52,367 bases of DNA from Enterobacter mori LMG 25706. Its GTDB lineage: Bacteria; Pseudomonadota; Gammaproteobacteria; Enterobacterales; Enterobacteriaceae. The DNA is taken from the NCBI RefSeq assembly GCF_000211415.1, contig NZ_GL890775.1, positions 633,124-685,490 on the forward strand. The letters run 5' to 3'. A model generated the notes under the pieces. It was not told where the DNA came from. It worked only from the letters and a program-made list of their open reading frames with translations, and ran no database searches. Shown here one piece after another: positions 38,306 through 49,069 of this stretch. The translations under genes and the position numbers were made by a program. Within the stretch, counting starts at the first letter, position 1, and each line of letters opens with the position of its first letter.

Positions 38306-39274
38306 TTATGCCAGCACCAGGTCCCCCTGCGGATGACATGAGCACGCCAGCACGTAACCCTCGGCAATTTCGGCGTCGGACAGCGTCATGGTGCTGGTGA
38401 CGGTGTAGTCACCGGAGACCACTTTCGTCTTACAGCAACCGCAGACGCCTGCACGGCAGGCTGCCACCACCGGCACCTTGTTGCTTTCCAGCGCCTCCAG
38501 CAGCGTGGTGCCCACGCGGCCAAAGAAAGTTTGAGCCGGTTGCAGCTTGGTAAACTGGATCCCACTGGTTGCCGCTTCCGCCACCGGGGTGAAGAACTGC
38601 TCTTTGAAGAAGCGGGTCACGCCAAGCGCTTTCACCTCTTTCTCGACGATATCCATGTACGGCGCCGGGCCGCAGGTCATCACGGTGCGGTTCGCCATAT
38701 CCGGCACGCTTTGCAGCAGCTCGCGGCTCAGGCGACCGGGCACAAAACCGTGGGTCGCGTTGTGCTCCGCCACCAGCGTCACCGGATAATCACGCCACTC
38801 CTCGGCAAAAATGACATCTTCCGGTGAACGCACGCTGAAGATCACCTGCACGTCAGCCTGCGGGCGATTTTTCGCCAGCCAGCGGCGCATCGACATGATT
38901 GGCGTTACGCCACAGCCCGCCGCCAGCAGCAGGAATTTATCGTCTGCTTTGTCGTCACAGGTGAAATCCCCCTGCGCGTCAGACAGCCAGATATAATCCC
39001 CGCGCTTCACGTCACGTGTCAGCCACTGGGAGCCTGCGCCGTCGTCAATGCGGCGGACGGTGAGCGTAATGTACTCGCTCACGCCTGGCGTTGAGGAGAT
39101 TGTGTAGGCGCGCAGGGTGTCCGCCGAGTTGCGAACGCTAACCAGCGCATACTGGCCTGCACGGTAGGGATAGTAGTCATGGCACAGCAGCGACAGCGTC
39201 CACACATCCGGCGTCTCCTGATGGATGTGATGAACCTGCATCCGCCACGGACATTGTGAGGTTGGCATGGTCAT
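38306..39274 (-). CDS. hcr: Hcr, NADH oxidoreductase for hybrid cluster protein
   Basis: NADH-dependent reductase supplying electrons to Hcp, 322 residues as in E. coli. It has a FAD domain (RAYTISSTPG), an NAD-binding domain (AAGCGVTPIMSM, MTCGPAPYM) and a C-terminal plant-type 2Fe-2S ferredoxin domain with CRAGVCGCC and a further Cys near the end (ACSCHPQGDL). It begins 10 nt after the hcp stop and is cotranscribed. The ATG at 39274 is used; a second one lies two codons in. Confidence 0.97.
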   Translation of the reverse strand: MTMPTSQCPWRMQVHHIHQETPDVWTLSLLCHDYYPYRAGQYALVSVRNSADTLRAYTISSTPGVSEYITLTVRRIDDGAGSQWLTRDVKRGDYIWLSDAQGDFTCDDKADDKFLLLAAGCGVTPIMSMRRWLAKNRPQADVQVIFSVRSPEDVIFAEEWRDYPVTLVAEHNATHGFVPGRLSRELLQSVPDMANRTVMTCGPAPYMDIVEKEVKALGVTRFFKEQFFTPVAEAATSGIQFTKLQPAQTFFGRVGTTLLEALESNKVPVVAACRAGVCGCCKTKVVSGDYTVTSTMTLSDAEIAEGYVLACSCHPQGDLVLA

Positions 39275-39284
39275 GAGTTACTCC

Positions 39285-40937
39285 TTACGCGCTCAGCAGC
39301 TGCTTCATGTCATCTTCAACGTTGGTCACGGAACGCAGACCGAATTTCTCGTTCAGCACCGCCAGCAGGTCCGGCGTCAGGAAGCCTGGCGCGGTCGGGC
39401 CGGTCACGATGTTGGTTACGCCGAGAGAAAGCAGGGTCAGCAGGATGACAATCGCTTTCTGCTCGAACCATGAAAGCACCAGCGACAACGGCAGGTCGTT
39501 CACGCCGCAGCCCAGTTTCTCCGCCAGAGTGACCGCCAGAATGATGGCCGAGTAAGCATCGTTACACTGGCCCGCATCGATCAGGCGCGGCAGGCCTTCG
39601 ATGTCGCCGAAGTCCAGCTTGTTGAAACGGTACTTGCCGCACGCCAGCGTCAGGATCAGGCAGTCTTCCGGCACGCGGGTGGCGAAATCGGTAAAGTAGT
39701 TACGCTCGCCGCGGGCGCCGTCGCAGCCGCCAACAAGGAAGATGTGGCGCAGCTTTTCACGGCTGACGAGATCGATCAGCGAATCAGCGGCGCCCAGCAG
39801 GGTTTCACGACCGAAGCCGACGGTGATCAGGTGCGGGATCTCGCTGTACGGGAAGCCCGCCATCTGCTGCGCCTGGGCGATAACGGGACCGAAATCGTCG
39901 CCTTCGAGGTGGCTCACGCCCGGCCAGCCGACGATGCTGCGCGTCCAGATGCGGTCGTCATACGCGCCCACGGTAGGGTCGATGATGCAGTTAGAGGTCA
40001 TCACGATAGGGCCCGGGAAGCGGGCGAACTCCACCTGCTGGTTCTGCCAGCCGCTGCCGTAGTTACCGATCAGATGCTTAAACTTGCGCAGCTCCGGGTA
40101 GCCGTGCGCGGGCAGCATTTCACCGTGGGTGTAGACGTTAACGCCGGTGCCTTCGGTCTGTTTCAGCAGGTTGTAGAGATCTTTCAGGTCGTGACCGGAA
40201 ATCAGGATGCACTTGCCTTCGGTCGCCTTGACGTTGACCTGGGTTGGCGTTGGGTGGCCGTAGGTGCTGGTTTCACCGGCATCCAGAATGCTCATTACCT
40301 TGAAGTTCATCTGGCCGATTTCCATCGAGCACGTCAGCAGCGCGTTCATATCGGCAGGCCAGGTGCCCAGCCACGCCATGATTTTGTGGTATTGGGCGTA
40401 GATGTCGTTATCGTACTGGCCGAGCACGTGCGCGTGTTCCATATAGGCCGCAGCGCCCTTCAGGCCGTACAGGCACAGCAGACGCAGGCCGAGAATGTTC
40501 TCGCCAATCGCCGCTTTGTCTTTATTCGGGGTGAATTCTGCCGCCTGACGCTGCAGGTCGCCCAGATCGTCGCTCACCAGCTGCAGTTCGGACATCGGGT
40601 TTTCCACGCGGGCGCTGGCATCGGCCTTCAGACACTGCGCTTTCAGCGCTTCACGCAGGGCAATCGCTTCGCGGGCATAACCGACAATGCGCGGAGAATC
40701 GAAGTTAACGTTGGTCAGCGTGGAGAAAAATGCGCGAGGGGCGAAGTTGTCGACATAGTGGTCGACAATGCCGTATTCACGGGCTTTAAAGGCCCAGGCG
40801 GAAAGGCCTTGCAGGGCTGCAATCAGCAGATCCTGCAGGTCAGATGTTTCTGCGGTTTTGCCGCACATACCCTGTGCGTAGGAGCAGCCATTGCCTGCCG
40901 GGGTACGGATGGTTTGTTCACATTGCACACAAAACAT
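39285..40937 (-). CDS. hcp: Hcp, hybrid cluster protein (NO reductase / S-nitrosylase)
   Basis: Iron-sulfur-oxygen cluster enzyme acting on nitric oxide at low levels under anaerobic nitrosative stress. The N-terminal 4Fe-4S cysteines are in FCVQCEQTI and CSYAQGMCG. Hybrid-cluster ligands lie in [42 protein letters not shown] and DAGQCND. The ATG at 40937 gives 550 residues, the E. coli length; a GTG two codons upstream is rejected. An NsrR-like dyad lies 15-37 nt upstream. Confidence 0.97.
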   Translation of the reverse strand: MFCVQCEQTIRTPAGNGCSYAQGMCGKTAETSDLQDLLIAALQGLSAWAFKAREYGIVDHYVDNFAPRAFFSTLTNVNFDSPRIVGYAREAIALREALKAQCLKADASARVENPMSELQLVSDDLGDLQRQAAEFTPNKDKAAIGENILGLRLLCLYGLKGAAAYMEHAHVLGQYDNDIYAQYHKIMAWLGTWPADMNALLTCSMEIGQMNFKVMSILDAGETSTYGHPTPTQVNVKATEGKCILISGHDLKDLYNLLKQTEGTGVNVYTHGEMLPAHGYPELRKFKHLIGNYGSGWQNQQVEFARFPGPIVMTSNCIIDPTVGAYDDRIWTRSIVGWPGVSHLEGDDFGPVIAQAQQMAGFPYSEIPHLITVGFGRETLLGAADSLIDLVSREKLRHIFLVGGCDGARGERNYFTDFATRVPEDCLILTLACGKYRFNKLDFGDIEGLPRLIDAGQCNDAYSAIILAVTLAEKLGCGVNDLPLSLVLSWFEQKAIVILLTLLSLGVTNIVTGPTAPGFLTPDLLAVLNEKFGLRSVTNVEDDMKQLLSA

Positions 40938-40951
40938 AATCACACCTGTTA

Positions 40952-40974
40952 AAGTTATATTTGATATACATGTT
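40952..40974 (-). promoter_or_regulatory. NsrR-like operator of hcp
   Basis: On the minus strand, AACATGTATAT-C-AAATATAACTT. The halves match the NsrR consensus (AAGATGTATTT / AAATACATCTT) at 9 and 8 of 11 positions. NsrR repression of hcp-hcr is established in E. coli. TTGAT within the same stretch could be part of a degenerate FNR site. Confidence 0.6.
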
Positions 40975-41048
40975 TAAGGTTATGCCTGTGCCAGAACGGT
41001 GAAAAGGGCTTTCTGCTACAAAATAGAGGGAGATTGATTTAGCGCAAT

Positions 41049-41075
41049 TTTGGCGGCAGGTTCGCTACCGCCAAA
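41049..41075 (-). terminator. Hairpin downstream of lysO
   Basis: Perfect 8-bp stem TTTGGCGG/CCGCCAAA with an 11-nt loop, just past the lysO stop. The 3' side reads AAAATT, so termination strength is uncertain. Confidence 0.5.
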
Positions 41076-41081
41076 GAAGTA

Positions 41082-41981
41082 TCAGGCCGAGAAGAAGGCC
41101 ATCAGAACGGGAACCAGCAGGCTTAAAATAAAGCCGTGCACGATGGCGGCAGGGACCAGCTCCAGCCCCCCTGAGCGTTGTAAAACCGGCAGGGTAAAGT
41201 CCATCGAGGTCGCGCCACACAGCCCCAACGCGGTAGAGCGGCTGCGGCGTACCAGACCCGGGATCAGCATGATGGCAATCAATTCGCGCGCAAGGTCATT
41301 GAAGAAAGCGGCGCTGCCAATGACCGGACCGAACGATTCGGTCAGAAGAATACCGGAGAGGGAGTACCAGCCAAAACCCGACGCCATCGCCAGGCCGGTT
41401 TTCAGCGGCAGGTCGAGAATAACGGCATTAATCACGCCTGCGACCATTGAACTGGCGACGACGACAATGGCGACTATCATTCCCCGGCGGTTGAGGACAA
41501 TCTGTTTCAGCGTCATGCCATTATTTCGCAGCTGAATACCAATCAGGAACAGCAGGAAGATCAGGGTATATTCGCTGGCCTCCGTGGCGTGCTGTAAAAA
41601 TGACCATCCGGTAAGGCCAAGAAGGAAACCGAGCACCACGACGCCGCAGAGTTTTAATGATTCCAGCGCCATCGCAATACGGGAAGGGAGTTTTTCCTGC
41701 TGATGGTTATTTTTCCAGGGAATAGTGCGTTCCAGCCAGAACAGTGCGGCAATATTGCACAGCAAAATAACCACCACGGTGACGACGGAATAATGGAGGA
41801 TGGAGAGTAAATTTGCTGACAGGTTATCCAGGAAGGCCAGGCTTATCCCCATAAAGAAAAGAATGACGTAAACAATCCAGCTAAGAAAACGGTTGATGAG
41901 CCGTAATGCGGATTCTCTGTGCAGCGGAATAAGGTAGCCCACAATCAGGGGCAGCAGAATAATGAGGAGTCCTGAAAACAT
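41082..41981 (-). CDS. lysO: LysO (YbjE), L-lysine exporter
   Basis: Inner-membrane exporter of L-lysine and the antimetabolite thialysine, 299 residues. Eight or more hydrophobic segments are seen, and two half-domains are visible: the first from MFSGLLIILLPLIVGYLIPL and the second from about residue 105. Conserved acidic and small residues appear in SGFGWYSLSGILLTESFGP and GATSMDFTLPV. It is transcribed alone. ArgR/lysine control known in E. coli is not evident to me in the short upstream region. Confidence 0.95.
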   Translation of the reverse strand: MFSGLLIILLPLIVGYLIPLHRESALRLINRFLSWIVYVILFFMGISLAFLDNLSANLLSILHYSVVTVVVILLCNIAALFWLERTIPWKNNHQQEKLPSRIAMALESLKLCGVVVLGFLLGLTGWSFLQHATEASEYTLIFLLFLIGIQLRNNGMTLKQIVLNRRGMIVAIVVVASSMVAGVINAVILDLPLKTGLAMASGFGWYSLSGILLTESFGPVIGSAAFFNDLARELIAIMLIPGLVRRSRSTALGLCGATSMDFTLPVLQRSGGLELVPAAIVHGFILSLLVPVLMAFFSA

Positions 41982-42061
41982 GAACAGCCGGTCCTTTTGA
42001 GTATCTGTTAAGCGCCAGAGACACTACCCAATAAAGGCTGTCAGGTAAAGGAGCAATAAAA

Positions 42062-42093
42062 AAGCCGGGTGGCGGCTACGCCTTACCCGGCTT
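42062..42093. repeat. Single REP element
   Basis: AAGCCGGGT-N14-ACCCGGCTT palindrome between lysO and aqpZ. Confidence 0.88.
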
Positions 42094-42105
42094 GTATATT
42101 TGGGG

Positions 42106-42161
42106 TGGTGCGGCCTGATGCCCTCACCCCAGCCCTCTCCCCGTGGGAGAGGGGGGAAAAC
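42106..42161 (-). repeat. C/G-rich dispersed hairpin repeat, copy B (inverted)
   Basis: TGGTGCGGCCTGATGCCCTC, then CCCTCTCCCC-GTGGGAGAGGGG and GGAAAAC. It is the reverse complement arrangement of copy A at 32118-32175 and ends 2 nt before the aqpZ stop codon. Confidence 0.85.
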
Positions 42162-42163
42162 CA

Positions 42164-42859
42164 TTAATCGCGTTTTTCCAGCAGGGTGCGGTACAGCACG
42201 CCACCCAGAATACCGCCGATAATTGGCATCACCCAGAACAGCCACAGCTGCTCAAGCGCCCAACCGCCCTGGAAGATAGCAACCGCGGTGCTGCGCGCTG
42301 GGTTAACGGAGGTGTTGGTCACCGGGATTGAGATCAGGTGAATCAGCGTCAGCGCCAGACCAATGGCGATTGGCGCGAAGCCTGCAGGTGCGTATTTGTC
42401 CGTTGCGCCGTGAATAACCAGCAGGAAGCCTGCGGTCAGTACGATTTCAATCACGATGGCAGACAGCATTGAGTAGCCGCCCGGTGAGTGTTCACCGAAA
42501 CCGTTAGAGGCGAAACCGCTGGCTGCGGCGTCAAAGCCTGCTTTGCCGCTGGCAATCACGTACAGGACTGCGGCTGCAATAATACCGCCGATGACCTGGG
42601 CAATAATATAGCCTAATACGTCTTTCACCGGGAAACGACCGCCCGCCCATAAACCCAGCGTCACAGCAGGGTTAAAATGACCGCCGGAAATATGCCCTAC
42701 CGCGAATGCCATGGTTAAGACCGTTAAGCCGAATGCCAGTGCGACACCGACAAAACCAATTCCTAATTCCGGAAATGCCGCTGCCAGCACTGCACTACCG
42801 CAGCCGCCAAACACCAGCCAGAATGTACCAAAACATTCTGCCGCTAATTTTCTGAACAT
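42164..42859 (-). CDS. aqpZ: AqpZ, aquaporin Z
   Basis: Tetrameric inner-membrane water channel, 231 residues as in E. coli. The two NPA motifs are in [12 protein letters not shown] and [12 protein letters not shown], and the selectivity-filter arginine follows the second. Six membrane spans and two half-helices are expected. The ATG at 42859 is chosen because GAGGTGG lies 2-8 nt upstream and similarity begins at [14 protein letters not shown]. An in-frame extension upstream is not conserved. Confidence 0.97.
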   Translation of the reverse strand: MFRKLAAECFGTFWLVFGGCGSAVLAAAFPELGIGFVGVALAFGLTVLTMAFAVGHISGGHFNPAVTLGLWAGGRFPVKDVLGYIIAQVIGGIIAAAVLYVIASGKAGFDAAASGFASNGFGEHSPGGYSMLSAIVIEIVLTAGFLLVIHGATDKYAPAGFAPIAIGLALTLIHLISIPVTNTSVNPARSTAVAIFQGGWALEQLWLFWVMPIIGGILGGVLYRTLLEKRD

Positions 42860-43233
42860 AACCACCTCAATAATAAATTTCCGCACACTATCCTGCGCAC
42901 GGGTTATATCGCCATAAAGGGATGACGACTCAAAGAGCCTTTATTTTAGAAAGCAACAACACCCCTTCGCCACTTAAATAAATTCGGTTAATTTGATTTA
43001 AGGCAATGTGATGTCAATCCTTGTTCAAACTGGAGGTAAATAGAGCATAGTCCAATTTTCAAACGGGAGTATCTTGTTCTGGAAGCACCTTTTCAAATGA
43101 AACTTGATGGGTAAATTCTGAATTTTTCGTGCTTCATCGGAATAACGGAGGTGTCTGGCAGTGTCCAGTCGGCGCCGCTGCCGCTATACTGCTGATAACT
43201 TGAAGGAAAAAGTGGTTATTACGCGGGGGATTT
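42860..43233. other. 374-bp intergenic region between aqpZ and ybjD
   Basis: Divergent promoters must lie here. A TATAAC hexamer for aqpZ is at 42903-42908 on the minus strand. A TATACT hexamer for ybjD is at 43185-43190, with a weak -35 (TGTCCA) 17 bp before it. No small gene, RNA gene, strong hairpin or repeat is recognised in the rest. Confidence 0.6.
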
Positions 43234-44892
43234 ATGCTTCTCGAACGTGTGGAAATTGTCGGGTTTCGCGGTATTAACCGCCTGTCGCTCCAGCTGGAGC
43301 AGAATAACGTCCTGATCGGTGAAAACGCCTGGGGTAAATCCAGCCTGCTGGATGCGCTGACCCTGCTGCTTTCCCCTGAAGATGACTTGTACCACTTCGT
43401 TCATGATGACTTCTGGTTTCCGCCGGGTGATGTCGCGGGGCGCGAGAAGCATCTGCATATCATCCTGACGTTCCGGGAGTCCGAGCCGGGGCGGCATCGC
43501 GTGCGTCGTTTCCGCCCTATGTCGCCATGCTGGGTGCCATGCGATGATGACTATCACCGTATTTTCTACCGTCTTGAAGGTGAAATGGCGGAAAATGACG
43601 GGGTGTTAACCCTGCGTGAGTTTCTTGATGAAAAAGGCAACCCCATCCCGCTGGAGAATATTGACGACCTGGCGCGCCACCTGATTCGCCTGTCGCCGGT
43701 GCTGCGCCTGCGCGATGCACGCTTTATGCGCCGGATCCGCAACGGTTCCGTACCCAATATGCCGGAGGTGGAAGTCACCGCCCGCGAGCTGGATTTCCTG
43801 GCGCGTGAGCTGGTCTCTCGCCCGCAGAACCTCACCGACGGTCAAATCCGCCAGGGGCTTTCGGCCATGGTGCAACTGCTTGAGCACTATTTTTCCGAGC
43901 AGGGGACGTCACAGTCACGCCATCGCCTGATGCGCCGCCGTTCGCACGATGACCAACGCAGCTGGCGTTATCTTGATATCATTAACCGGATGATAGACCG
44001 GCCCGGTGGACGTACCCATCGGGTGATCCTGCTGGGGTTATTCTCGACGCTTTTGCAGGCGAAAGGCACCGTCCGGTTAGACCGGGACGCCCGCCCGCTG
44101 CTGCTGGTGGAAGACCCCGAGACGCGCCTGCATCCGATCATGCTCTCCGTTGCGTGGCACCTGTTGAACCTGCTGCCGCTGCAGCGCGTGACCACCACCA
44201 ACTCCGGCGAGTTGCTCTCGCTAACCCCCGTGGAATACGTCTGCCGTCTGGTGCGTGAATCCTCACGCGTATCCGCATACCGGCTGGGGCCGGGTGGCCT
44301 GAATGCTGAAGACGGTCGCCGCATTGCATTTCATATTCGCTTTAATCGTGCGTCATCGCTGTTTGCCCGTTGTTGGCTGTTGGTTGAGGGTGAAACCGAG
44401 ACCTGGGTTATCAACGAACTGGCACGTCAGTGCGGTCACCACTTCGATGCGGAAGGTATTAAGGTCATAGAGTTTGCCCAGTCGGGGTTAAAACCGCTGA
44501 TCAAGTTTGCCCGCAGGATGGGGATTGAATGGCATGTTCTGGTCGATGGCGATGAAGCCGGTAAAAAGTATGCCGCAACCGTGCGCGGTTTGCTGAATAA
44601 CGATCGCGAAGAAGAGCGTGACCATCTGACTATGCTGCCCGCGATGGACATGGAACACTTTATGTATCGACAGGGATTTGACGATGTTTTTCACCGCGTG
44701 GCGATGATCCCGGTGGATGTGCCGATGAACATGCGGCGGGTGATCGCTAAAGCGATTCATCGTTCGTCAAAGCCGGACCTGGCCATCGAAGTGGCGACGG
44801 AGGCGGGAAGGCGAGGCGTGGAGTCCGCGCCCACGCTGCTGCGTAAAATGTTCTCCCGTGTGCTTTGGCTGGCACGCGGGAGAGCGGATTAA
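43234..44892 (+). CDS. ybjD: YbjD, OLD-family ATPase/TOPRIM protein
   Basis: 552-residue protein combining an N-terminal ABC-type ATPase with a C-terminal TOPRIM nuclease-like domain, the layout of the OLD family. Walker A is GENAWGKSSL (about 30-39), Walker B is in LLLVEDPETRLHP, and the TOPRIM motifs are WLLVEGETE and HVLVDGDEAGK. Its function in E. coli is not established; nucleic-acid cleavage is inferred from the family. The stop overlaps that of ybjX tail to tail by 4 nt. Confidence 0.95.
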   Translation: MLLERVEIVGFRGINRLSLQLEQNNVLIGENAWGKSSLLDALTLLLSPEDDLYHFVHDDFWFPPGDVAGREKHLHIILTFRESEPGRHRVRRFRPMSPCWVPCDDDYHRIFYRLEGEMAENDGVLTLREFLDEKGNPIPLENIDDLARHLIRLSPVLRLRDARFMRRIRNGSVPNMPEVEVTARELDFLARELVSRPQNLTDGQIRQGLSAMVQLLEHYFSEQGTSQSRHRLMRRRSHDDQRSWRYLDIINRMIDRPGGRTHRVILLGLFSTLLQAKGTVRLDRDARPLLLVEDPETRLHPIMLSVAWHLLNLLPLQRVTTTNSGELLSLTPVEYVCRLVRESSRVSAYRLGPGGLNAEDGRRIAFHIRFNRASSLFARCWLLVEGETETWVINELARQCGHHFDAEGIKVIEFAQSGLKPLIKFARRMGIEWHVLVDGDEAGKKYAATVRGLLNNDREEERDHLTMLPAMDMEHFMYRQGFDDVFHRVAMIPVDVPMNMRRVIAKAIHRSSKPDLAIEVATEAGRRGVESAPTLLRKMFSRVLWLARGRAD

Positions 44893-45845
44893 CGTTGGGT
44901 CGCCTGCGTCATTTGTTGGATCAGGCTATCCAGCAGTTCGTAGCGGCGGCGGTATTCAGCACGTTTCTTACTCGCGATCTCTTCCATCGGTTTGCGCGGC
45001 ATGGTTAACGGCAGCGCGAAATGGCCGCTCTCCTGGCGTTCGCCACCCAGGGAGCGCCAGAAACTGTCGTAATCCGCCAGCAGTTTCCCCTCTTTTTTCT
45101 TGCGGTAACGCCAGCTACGGTAAATGTGAGTGGCGTTGCTCACGGCGAGGATCTGTTCAACCGGGAACGCGGTGCCCAGCGTCATCACCGCTTCAACCAG
45201 CAGACGTTTCGGGAACAGGCCGTGGCACGCTTTGGTTGCGCCCTGAATCAACTCATGCGGAACGTGCGCTTTTGCGCCCTGTAACCCGCCGATGAACACC
45301 GTGGATTTTCCCTCAAACGGGCACAGCGTAAAGGTCATTTCGGCCAGCACGGTGTTCTGATGGTTGCAGAAGGTCAGGGTCGCTTCACCCTCTTTATCCA
45401 TAAAGGCATCGGCACACAGGCGAATCGTGAATTGCTGCTCGTCCTTTCCGGTTAGCGTCAGCAGCGTCATCCCCTGACTTGAAAGATAGCCCTTGAGCAG
45501 CGCGACGGGGAGGTGTTGGCTCATCGTCTGATAGTGCCCGTTTAGCGCCTCCAGCGCGTTCCGGCGGTTCATACTGACCGTCAGCCACGGACGATGCAGT
45601 CGGCACGGCAACCCTGGCTGGACCTGCAAGATTTGCATCAGACGCGGTTGCTTTGCCAGGCTTGCCAGCAGGCGAGCGGTGCTGAAAGGGGAAGCCAGGG
45701 AACGTAACATAAATTTGCGTCGATATGAGGGGTTCTGCCACGCCAGCCCGGGCGTGATGGCACCGGTTGCCAGACTTTTAAAAAGCGCCCAGCCGGACGC
45801 AGGCTGCGGCAGATTGGGATAAGGTGTATCGACTATGGAAGACAT
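44889..45845 (-). CDS. ybjX: YbjX, DUF535 family protein
   Basis: 318-residue DUF535 protein (VirK/YbjX family), function poorly defined. The family block ANATHIYRSWRYRKKK has its close match here as SNATHIYRSWRYRKKKEGK. Other features are LASPFSTARLL and FIGGLQGAKA. The related Salmonella gene is in the PhoP regulon, and a PhoP-box-like direct repeat lies about 50-65 nt upstream. It faces ybjD convergently. Confidence 0.93.
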   Translation of the reverse strand: MSSIVDTPYPNLPQPASGWALFKSLATGAITPGLAWQNPSYRRKFMLRSLASPFSTARLLASLAKQPRLMQILQVQPGLPCRLHRPWLTVSMNRRNALEALNGHYQTMSQHLPVALLKGYLSSQGMTLLTLTGKDEQQFTIRLCADAFMDKEGEATLTFCNHQNTVLAEMTFTLCPFEGKSTVFIGGLQGAKAHVPHELIQGATKACHGLFPKRLLVEAVMTLGTAFPVEQILAVSNATHIYRSWRYRKKKEGKLLADYDSFWRSLGGERQESGHFALPLTMPRKPMEEIASKKRAEYRRRYELLDSLIQQMTQATQR

Positions 45846-45893
45846 GTTAGATCCTGCTTCTGGGGGAAGAACGCTATTTCAGCAGGCGTTTTG

Positions 45894-45910
45894 TCAACGT
45901 CATGTAAACA
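45894..45910 (-). promoter_or_regulatory. PhoP-box-like site of ybjX
   Basis: On the minus strand TGTTTA-catga-CGTTGA, a direct repeat with 5-bp spacing. The first half is a perfect PhoP half-site and the second matches 4 of 6. A TGAAAT -10-like hexamer follows 12 bp downstream, the usual geometry. Confidence 0.55.
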
Positions 45911-46004
45911 AATGCGGCCATTTCCAGAAAACAGGGGTTTCGTTGAGGAGTGGTTTAGATAGAATCAACGGTGATGTTAGCCAGAATAATTATTTGGAAT
46001 ATTT

Positions 46005-47120
46005 ATGAACCTTAAGGGAAAACGCAGAAAACTGTTTCTGCTGCTGGCGGTCGTGCTGGTGGTCGGTGGATTCTGGCTTTGGCAGGTCCTCAATGCGCCT
46101 GTACCACAGTATCAAACGCTGATCGTTCGCCCCGGCGAGCTGCAGCAAAACGTGCTGGCGACCGGCAAACTGGATGCCCTGCGTAAAGTCGATGTTGGCG
46201 CGCAGGTGAGCGGCCAGTTGAAAACGCTGTCCGTCGAGATTGGCGACAAGGTCAAAAAAGGCCAGCTGCTTGGCGTTATCGATCCTGAACAGGCCGAAAA
46301 CCAGATCCGCGAAGTGGAAGCGACGCTGATGGAGCTGCGCGCGCAGCGTGCGCAGGCCCTGGCGGAGCGTAACCTTGCGCAGGTGACGCTAACGCGCCAG
46401 CAGGCGCTGGCGAAAACCCAGGCCATTTCGAAGCAGGATCTCGATACCGCCACCACGGAGCTGGCGGTAAAACAGGCGCAGATCGGCACCATCGACGCGC
46501 AGATTAAACGCAATCAGGCCTCGCTGGATACGGCGAAAACCAACCTCGATTACACCAAAATCGTCGCGCCGATGGCCGGAGAAGTGACGCAAATCACAAC
46601 GCTGCAGGGACAGACGGTCATTGCCGCGCAGCAGGCGCCAAACATCCTGACGCTGGCGGACATGGGCACCATGCTGGTCAAAGCCCAGGTTTCCGAGGCG
46701 GATGTGATCCATCTTAAGCCGGGGCAGAACGCCTGGTTTACGGTGCTGGGCGACCCGCAGACCCGCTACGAAGGCGTGCTGAAAGACATTCTGCCGACGC
46801 CGGAAAAAGTGAACGACGCCATCTTCTACTATGCCCGCTTTGAGGTACCAAACCCGCAGGGCGTGCTGCGTCTGGACATGACCGCCCAGGTACATATCCA
46901 GCTGACCGGCGTGAAAAACGTGCTGACCGTTCCGCTCTCCGCGCTGGGTGAATCCGCCGGGGATAGCCGCTACAAGGTGAAGGTGCTGCGCAACGGCGAA
47001 ACGCGCGAGCGCGAAGTGGTGATTGGCGCGCGCAACGACACCGACGTGGTGGTGGTGAAAGGGCTGGAAGAGGGTGAGGAGGTTGTCACCAGCGAAAGCC
47101 TGCCCGGAGCCGCTAAATGA
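46005..47120 (+). CDS. macA: MacA, periplasmic adaptor of MacAB-TolC
   Basis: Membrane-fusion protein linking MacB to TolC for export of macrolides, enterotoxin and other substrates, 371 residues. It has an N-terminal membrane anchor (about 9-25), a lipoyl-type domain ([24 protein letters not shown]), a long alpha-helical hairpin (about 90-165), and beta-barrel and membrane-proximal domains. Its stop overlaps the macB ATG by 4 nt. Confidence 0.97.
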   Translation: MNLKGKRRKLFLLLAVVLVVGGFWLWQVLNAPVPQYQTLIVRPGELQQNVLATGKLDALRKVDVGAQVSGQLKTLSVEIGDKVKKGQLLGVIDPEQAENQIREVEATLMELRAQRAQALAERNLAQVTLTRQQALAKTQAISKQDLDTATTELAVKQAQIGTIDAQIKRNQASLDTAKTNLDYTKIVAPMAGEVTQITTLQGQTVIAAQQAPNILTLADMGTMLVKAQVSEADVIHLKPGQNAWFTVLGDPQTRYEGVLKDILPTPEKVNDAIFYYARFEVPNPQGVLRLDMTAQVHIQLTGVKNVLTVPLSALGESAGDSRYKVKVLRNGETREREVVIGARNDTDVVVVKGLEEGEEVVTSESLPGAAK

Positions 47121-49057
47121 CCGCGCTGCTTGAGCTGAAGGATATCCGCCGCAGCTATCCGTCCGGCGACGGCCCGGTGGAGGTGCTGAAAGGGATCTCG
47201 CTGCGCGTGGAAGCGGGGGAGATGGTGGCGATTGTTGGCGCGTCCGGTTCGGGTAAATCGACGCTGATGAACATTCTCGGCTGTCTGGATAAACCCACCA
47301 GCGGTACGTACCGGGTGGACGGAACGGATGTCTCCACGCTCGACGGCGACGCGCTGGCGAAGCTGCGCCGGGAACACTTCGGCTTTATCTTCCAGCGTTA
47401 CCACCTGCTTTCTCACCTGAGCGCGGCGCAGAACGTGGAGGTTCCCGCGGTTTATGCGGGCGTCGAGCGGAAGAAACGGCTTGAGCGTGCGAAGGCGCTG
47501 TTAACGCGTCTGGGGCTGGCGGAGCGCGTGGAGTATCAGCCGTCGCAGCTTTCCGGCGGTCAGCAGCAGCGCGTGAGTATCGCGCGCGCACTGATGAACG
47601 GCGGGCAGGTGATCCTCGCGGATGAACCGACGGGCGCGCTCGACAGCCACTCCGGCGAAGAGGTGATGGCAATCCTGCACCAGCTGCGCGATCAGGGGCA
47701 TACGGTGATCATCGTCACCCACGACCCGCAGGTGGCGGCGCAGGCGGAACGCATTATTGAGATCCACGACGGCGAGCTGGTGAGCAACCCGCCGCCGCGC
47801 GAGTCTCGGGCGGCCGCACCGAAAGAGGCGCTGCCGGCCGCAACCGGCTGGGGGCAGTTCTCCAGCGGATTTCGTGAAGCGCTGACCATGGCCTGGCTGG
47901 CGATGGCGGCCAATAAAATGCGCACCCTGCTGACGATGCTCGGCATCATCATCGGTATTGCCTCGGTGGTGTCGATTGTGGTGGTGGGTGACGCGGCAAA
48001 ACAGCTTGTGCTGGCGGATATCCGCGCTATCGGCACCAATACCATCGACGTTTATCCCGGCAAAGACTTCGGCGACGACGAGCCGCAGTATCAGCAGGCG
48101 CTGAAGTATGACGATCTGGCGGCTATTCAGAAGCAGCCGTGGGTCAATTCGGCTACGCCTGCGGTCTCGCAGAATCTGCGTCTGCGCTACGGCAACATCG
48201 ACGTTGCGGCCAGCGCCAACGGCGTCAGCGGCGACTACTTCAACGTCTACGGCATGACCTTCAGCGAAGGGGCGACCTTCAACGCCGAACAGCTAGCGGG
48301 CAGGGCGCAGGTGGTGGTGTTAGACGCCAACTCCCGCAGGCAGCTGTTCCCGAATAAAACCAACGTGGTGGGGGAAGTGATCCTGGTGGGCAATATGCCT
48401 GCCACGGTGATCGGCGTGGCGGAAGAGAAGCAGTCGATGTTCGGCAGCAGCAAAATCCTGCGCGTCTGGCTACCGTACACCACGATTTCCGGTCGCATTA
48501 TGGGCCAGTCCTGGCTCAACTCCATTACCGTTCGCGTGAAGGAGGGCTACGACAGCGCCATGGCCGAACAGCAGCTTGAGCGGCTGCTCACCCTGCGCCA
48601 CGGGAAGAAAGATTTCTTCACCTGGAACATGGACGGTCTCTTGAAAACGGCGGAAAAGACCACACGTACTCTTCAGATGTTCCTGACGCTGGTGGCGGTG
48701 ATTTCGCTGGTCGTCGGCGGTATCGGGGTGATGAATATCATGCTGGTGTCGGTCACGGAGCGCACGCGGGAGATTGGCATCCGCATGGCGGTCGGGGCCA
48801 GAGCCAGCGACGTGCTGCAGCAGTTTTTGATTGAAGCGGTGCTGGTGTGTCTGGTCGGCGGGGCGATGGGCATTGCGCTTTCGATGATGATCGCGTTTGC
48901 GCTCCAGCTCTTTTTACCAGGGTGGGAGATTGGCTTTTCCCCCGTGGCGATCCTCACGGCGTTCTTATGCTCGACCTTCACGGGTATTTTGTTTGGCTGG
49001 TTACCGGCACGCAACGCGGCGAGGCTGGATCCGGTGGACGCACTGGCGCGGGAATAA
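47117..49057 (+). CDS. macB: MacB, ABC-type efflux ATPase/permease
   Basis: 646-residue fused transporter. The N-terminal ATPase has Walker [10 protein letters not shown] (41-49), the signature LSGGQQQR, Walker B VILADEP and H-loop VTHD. The permease has a membrane helix at about 272-295, a large periplasmic MacB_PCD domain (about 300-510) and three C-terminal helices with the FtsX-type segment [19 protein letters not shown]. It is translationally coupled to macA and closed by a strong terminator. Confidence 0.97.
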   Translation: MTALLELKDIRRSYPSGDGPVEVLKGISLRVEAGEMVAIVGASGSGKSTLMNILGCLDKPTSGTYRVDGTDVSTLDGDALAKLRREHFGFIFQRYHLLSHLSAAQNVEVPAVYAGVERKKRLERAKALLTRLGLAERVEYQPSQLSGGQQQRVSIARALMNGGQVILADEPTGALDSHSGEEVMAILHQLRDQGHTVIIVTHDPQVAAQAERIIEIHDGELVSNPPPRESRAAAPKEALPAATGWGQFSSGFREALTMAWLAMAANKMRTLLTMLGIIIGIASVVSIVVVGDAAKQLVLADIRAIGTNTIDVYPGKDFGDDEPQYQQALKYDDLAAIQKQPWVNSATPAVSQNLRLRYGNIDVAASANGVSGDYFNVYGMTFSEGATFNAEQLAGRAQVVVLDANSRRQLFPNKTNVVGEVILVGNMPATVIGVAEEKQSMFGSSKILRVWLPYTTISGRIMGQSWLNSITVRVKEGYDSAMAEQQLERLLTLRHGKKDFFTWNMDGLLKTAEKTTRTLQMFLTLVAVISLVVGGIGVMNIMLVSVTERTREIGIRMAVGARASDVLQQFLIEAVLVCLVGGAMGIALSMMIAFALQLFLPGWEIGFSPVAILTAFLCSTFTGILFGWLPARNAARLDPVDALARE

Positions 49058-49069
49058 CCCGAAAATAAA

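Noticed and set aside
39744..40952. Open frame of about 402 codons opposite hcp
   Set aside because: Antisense shadow of hcp with the same biased composition and no family resemblance.
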